Both the position numbers and the translations under genes were made by a program. Under the pieces are notes generated by a model, which did not search any database, had not been told where the DNA came from, and worked only from the letters and a program-made list of their open reading frames with translations. 7,163 nt of DNA, taken from positions 1 to 7,163 of the forward strand of contig JACMKG010000361.1 of NCBI GenBank assembly GCA_014380255.1. The letters are read 5' to 3'. The stretch is from Prolixibacteraceae bacterium. GTDB taxonomy: Bacteria; Bacteroidota; Bacteroidia; Bacteroidales; Prolixibacteraceae. Numbering within the stretch: the first letter of the stretch is position 1; every line of letters starts with the position of its first letter. Positions 6,493-7,163 of the stretch are shown here, piece by piece.

Positions 6493-6789
6493 TTATTGCT
6501 TGTTAATCAGTTCTTCCAGTGCATTTAAATGCTGTTTGAATAAATCCTTTCCCAGTTTGGTTGCCTGGTAGGTGGTACTTGGTTTACGGCCAACAAATTG
6601 CTTTGAGACAACAATAATCTCTTGTTGCTCAAGGGCTTTTAAATGGCTGGCAAGATTTCCGTCGGTTAATTCCAATAGCTCTTTGAGCGTATTGAAGTCA
6701 ACAGTCTCGTTCACCATCAGTGCCGACATAATTCCAAGCCTTATGCGGCTCTCAAATACTTTTTGAAGGTTTCCAATAGGGTTCTTCAT
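6493..6789 (-). CDS. Winged-helix transcriptional regulator (HTH_34 / MarR-ArsR-like fold)
   Basis: The 98-residue product is a single winged-helix domain. A helix (about 8-26) carries FESRIRLGIMSAL. Next come the helix with FNTLKELLEL (32-41), the recognition helix TDGNLASHLKALEQQ (42-56), and a beta wing (58-78) containing GRKPSTTY. A final helix (79-96) is likely to serve dimerisation. The phrase TDGNLASHLKALE is typical of PF13601-type regulators in Bacteroidota. Its ATG overlaps the stop of the upstream membrane-protein gene as ATGA, so the two are probably translationally coupled, and creD follows 95 nt downstream. No ligand-binding domain is present. The likely role is control of its own operon and perhaps creD; the signal is unknown. 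Confidence 0.9.
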   Translation of the reverse strand: MKNPIGNLQKVFESRIRLGIMSALMVNETVDFNTLKELLELTDGNLASHLKALEQQEIIVVSKQFVGRKPSTTYQATKLGKDLFKQHLNALEELINKQ

Positions 6790-7163
6790 CTTTCATATTT
6801 AAAATACATCATGATGCCGTAAACGATATGCATGACACCAAAGCCTATGGCCCAGAATAACAATCCCAAATTCACAAATACAGCAGCCAAAATACCCAGA
6901 GCTATTTCAGTAATGCCCAGGTAATGAATCTCCCCAAGGGTAAACTTACCTGCATTGACCAGGGCTAATCCATAGAATATGAGCATTGCCGGCACTACCA
7001 GTTCTATATCGTTTCGATAAACGAGGATCAGGGTAAACAATCCTCCGGTAATGAATGGAATAAGAAAGTGGTTAACCATTCTTTTGGTCAGGCTGTTCCA
7101 AAAAGGCTGATTGGCCTTACGGGCTTTTTTAACCGAAAAGTAAACAGCTCCTACCACAGCCAC
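6786..7163 (-). CDS. Multi-pass membrane protein of the CreD/HTH_34 locus; N-terminus outside window
   Basis: About 125 C-terminal residues are visible, with the gene running off the right edge. The GTG at the edge is most likely an internal Val codon, not the start. After a basic loop (VKKARKANQ, residues 11-19) come four hydrophobic helices at about 31-50, 55-72, 80-98 and 101-120, and the protein ends FKYER. The pattern, including IFYGLALVNAGKFTLGEI and the helix ending in IVYGIMMYFKYER, matches a family of roughly 200-residue hypothetical membrane proteins I recall from Bacteroidota that lie upstream of this kind of regulator. No catalytic motif is seen and no function is known. The 4-nt overlap with the regulator gene suggests that the pair works as a unit, for example a membrane sensor-like protein with its regulator, but this is inference. 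Confidence 0.85.
   Translation of the reverse strand: MAVVGAVYFSVKKARKANQPFWNSLTKRMVNHFLIPFITGGLFTLILVYRNDIELVVPAMLIFYGLALVNAGKFTLGEIHYLGITEIALGILAAVFVNLGLLFWAIGFGVMHIVYGIMMYFKYER

Overview
The window looks like a chromosomal segment of a Bacteroidota bacterium. It is AT-rich, and starts lack clear Shine-Dalgarno sequences. The right side carries a set I recognise from this phylum (small multi-pass membrane protein, HTH_34-type winged-helix regulator, CreD), and the centre carries two secreted DUF3857/transglutaminase-like proteins in tandem. No genus can be named from the sequence alone. There are no rRNA or tRNA genes, no CRISPR array and no intact mobile element.

Left (1-238, +): the 3' end of a voltage-gated-type potassium channel gene, with selectivity filter and final pore helix, ending in an unusual four-cysteine zinc ribbon. 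Next comes an 864-base gene-free stretch (239-1102) that is richer in structure than its length suggests. Its main feature is a 93-bp imperfect palindrome made of two converging sets of four 11-bp CTAT units (441-533). It also holds two hairpins (304-332 and 877-909), each followed within 2 nt by the same approximately 24-bp tail, a degenerate GC-rich heptad array (632-666), and a 10-bp inverted repeat in the leader of the following operon (1031-1094).

Centre (1103-4929, +): a two-gene operon with a 5-nt gap. Both products have a signal peptide, a DUF3857 domain, a transglutaminase-like core and a C-terminal beta-rich region, so they are probably exported to the periplasm or cell surface. Each departs from the usual Cys-His-Asp triad at a different position. 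A good rho-independent terminator (5016-5064) closes the operon and separates it from the convergent creD.

Right (7163 to 5090, -): three genes read leftwards. A membrane protein, cut by the window edge, overlaps the regulator gene by ATGA. After a 95-nt gap comes creD. That gap contains a perfect 17-bp dyad (ACTTTG-N5-CAAAGT) and a 49-bp array of seven heptads consensus TCTAATA, which runs to 2 nt before the creD start codon. The regulator probably controls its own membrane-protein operon, possibly with creD as a separately tuned downstream gene.

The coding content belongs to known families. The most novel material is the non-coding architecture: the 11-bp-unit palindrome, the twin hairpin-plus-tail modules and the heptad array abutting creD. 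I cannot show that any of these forms a new functional system.
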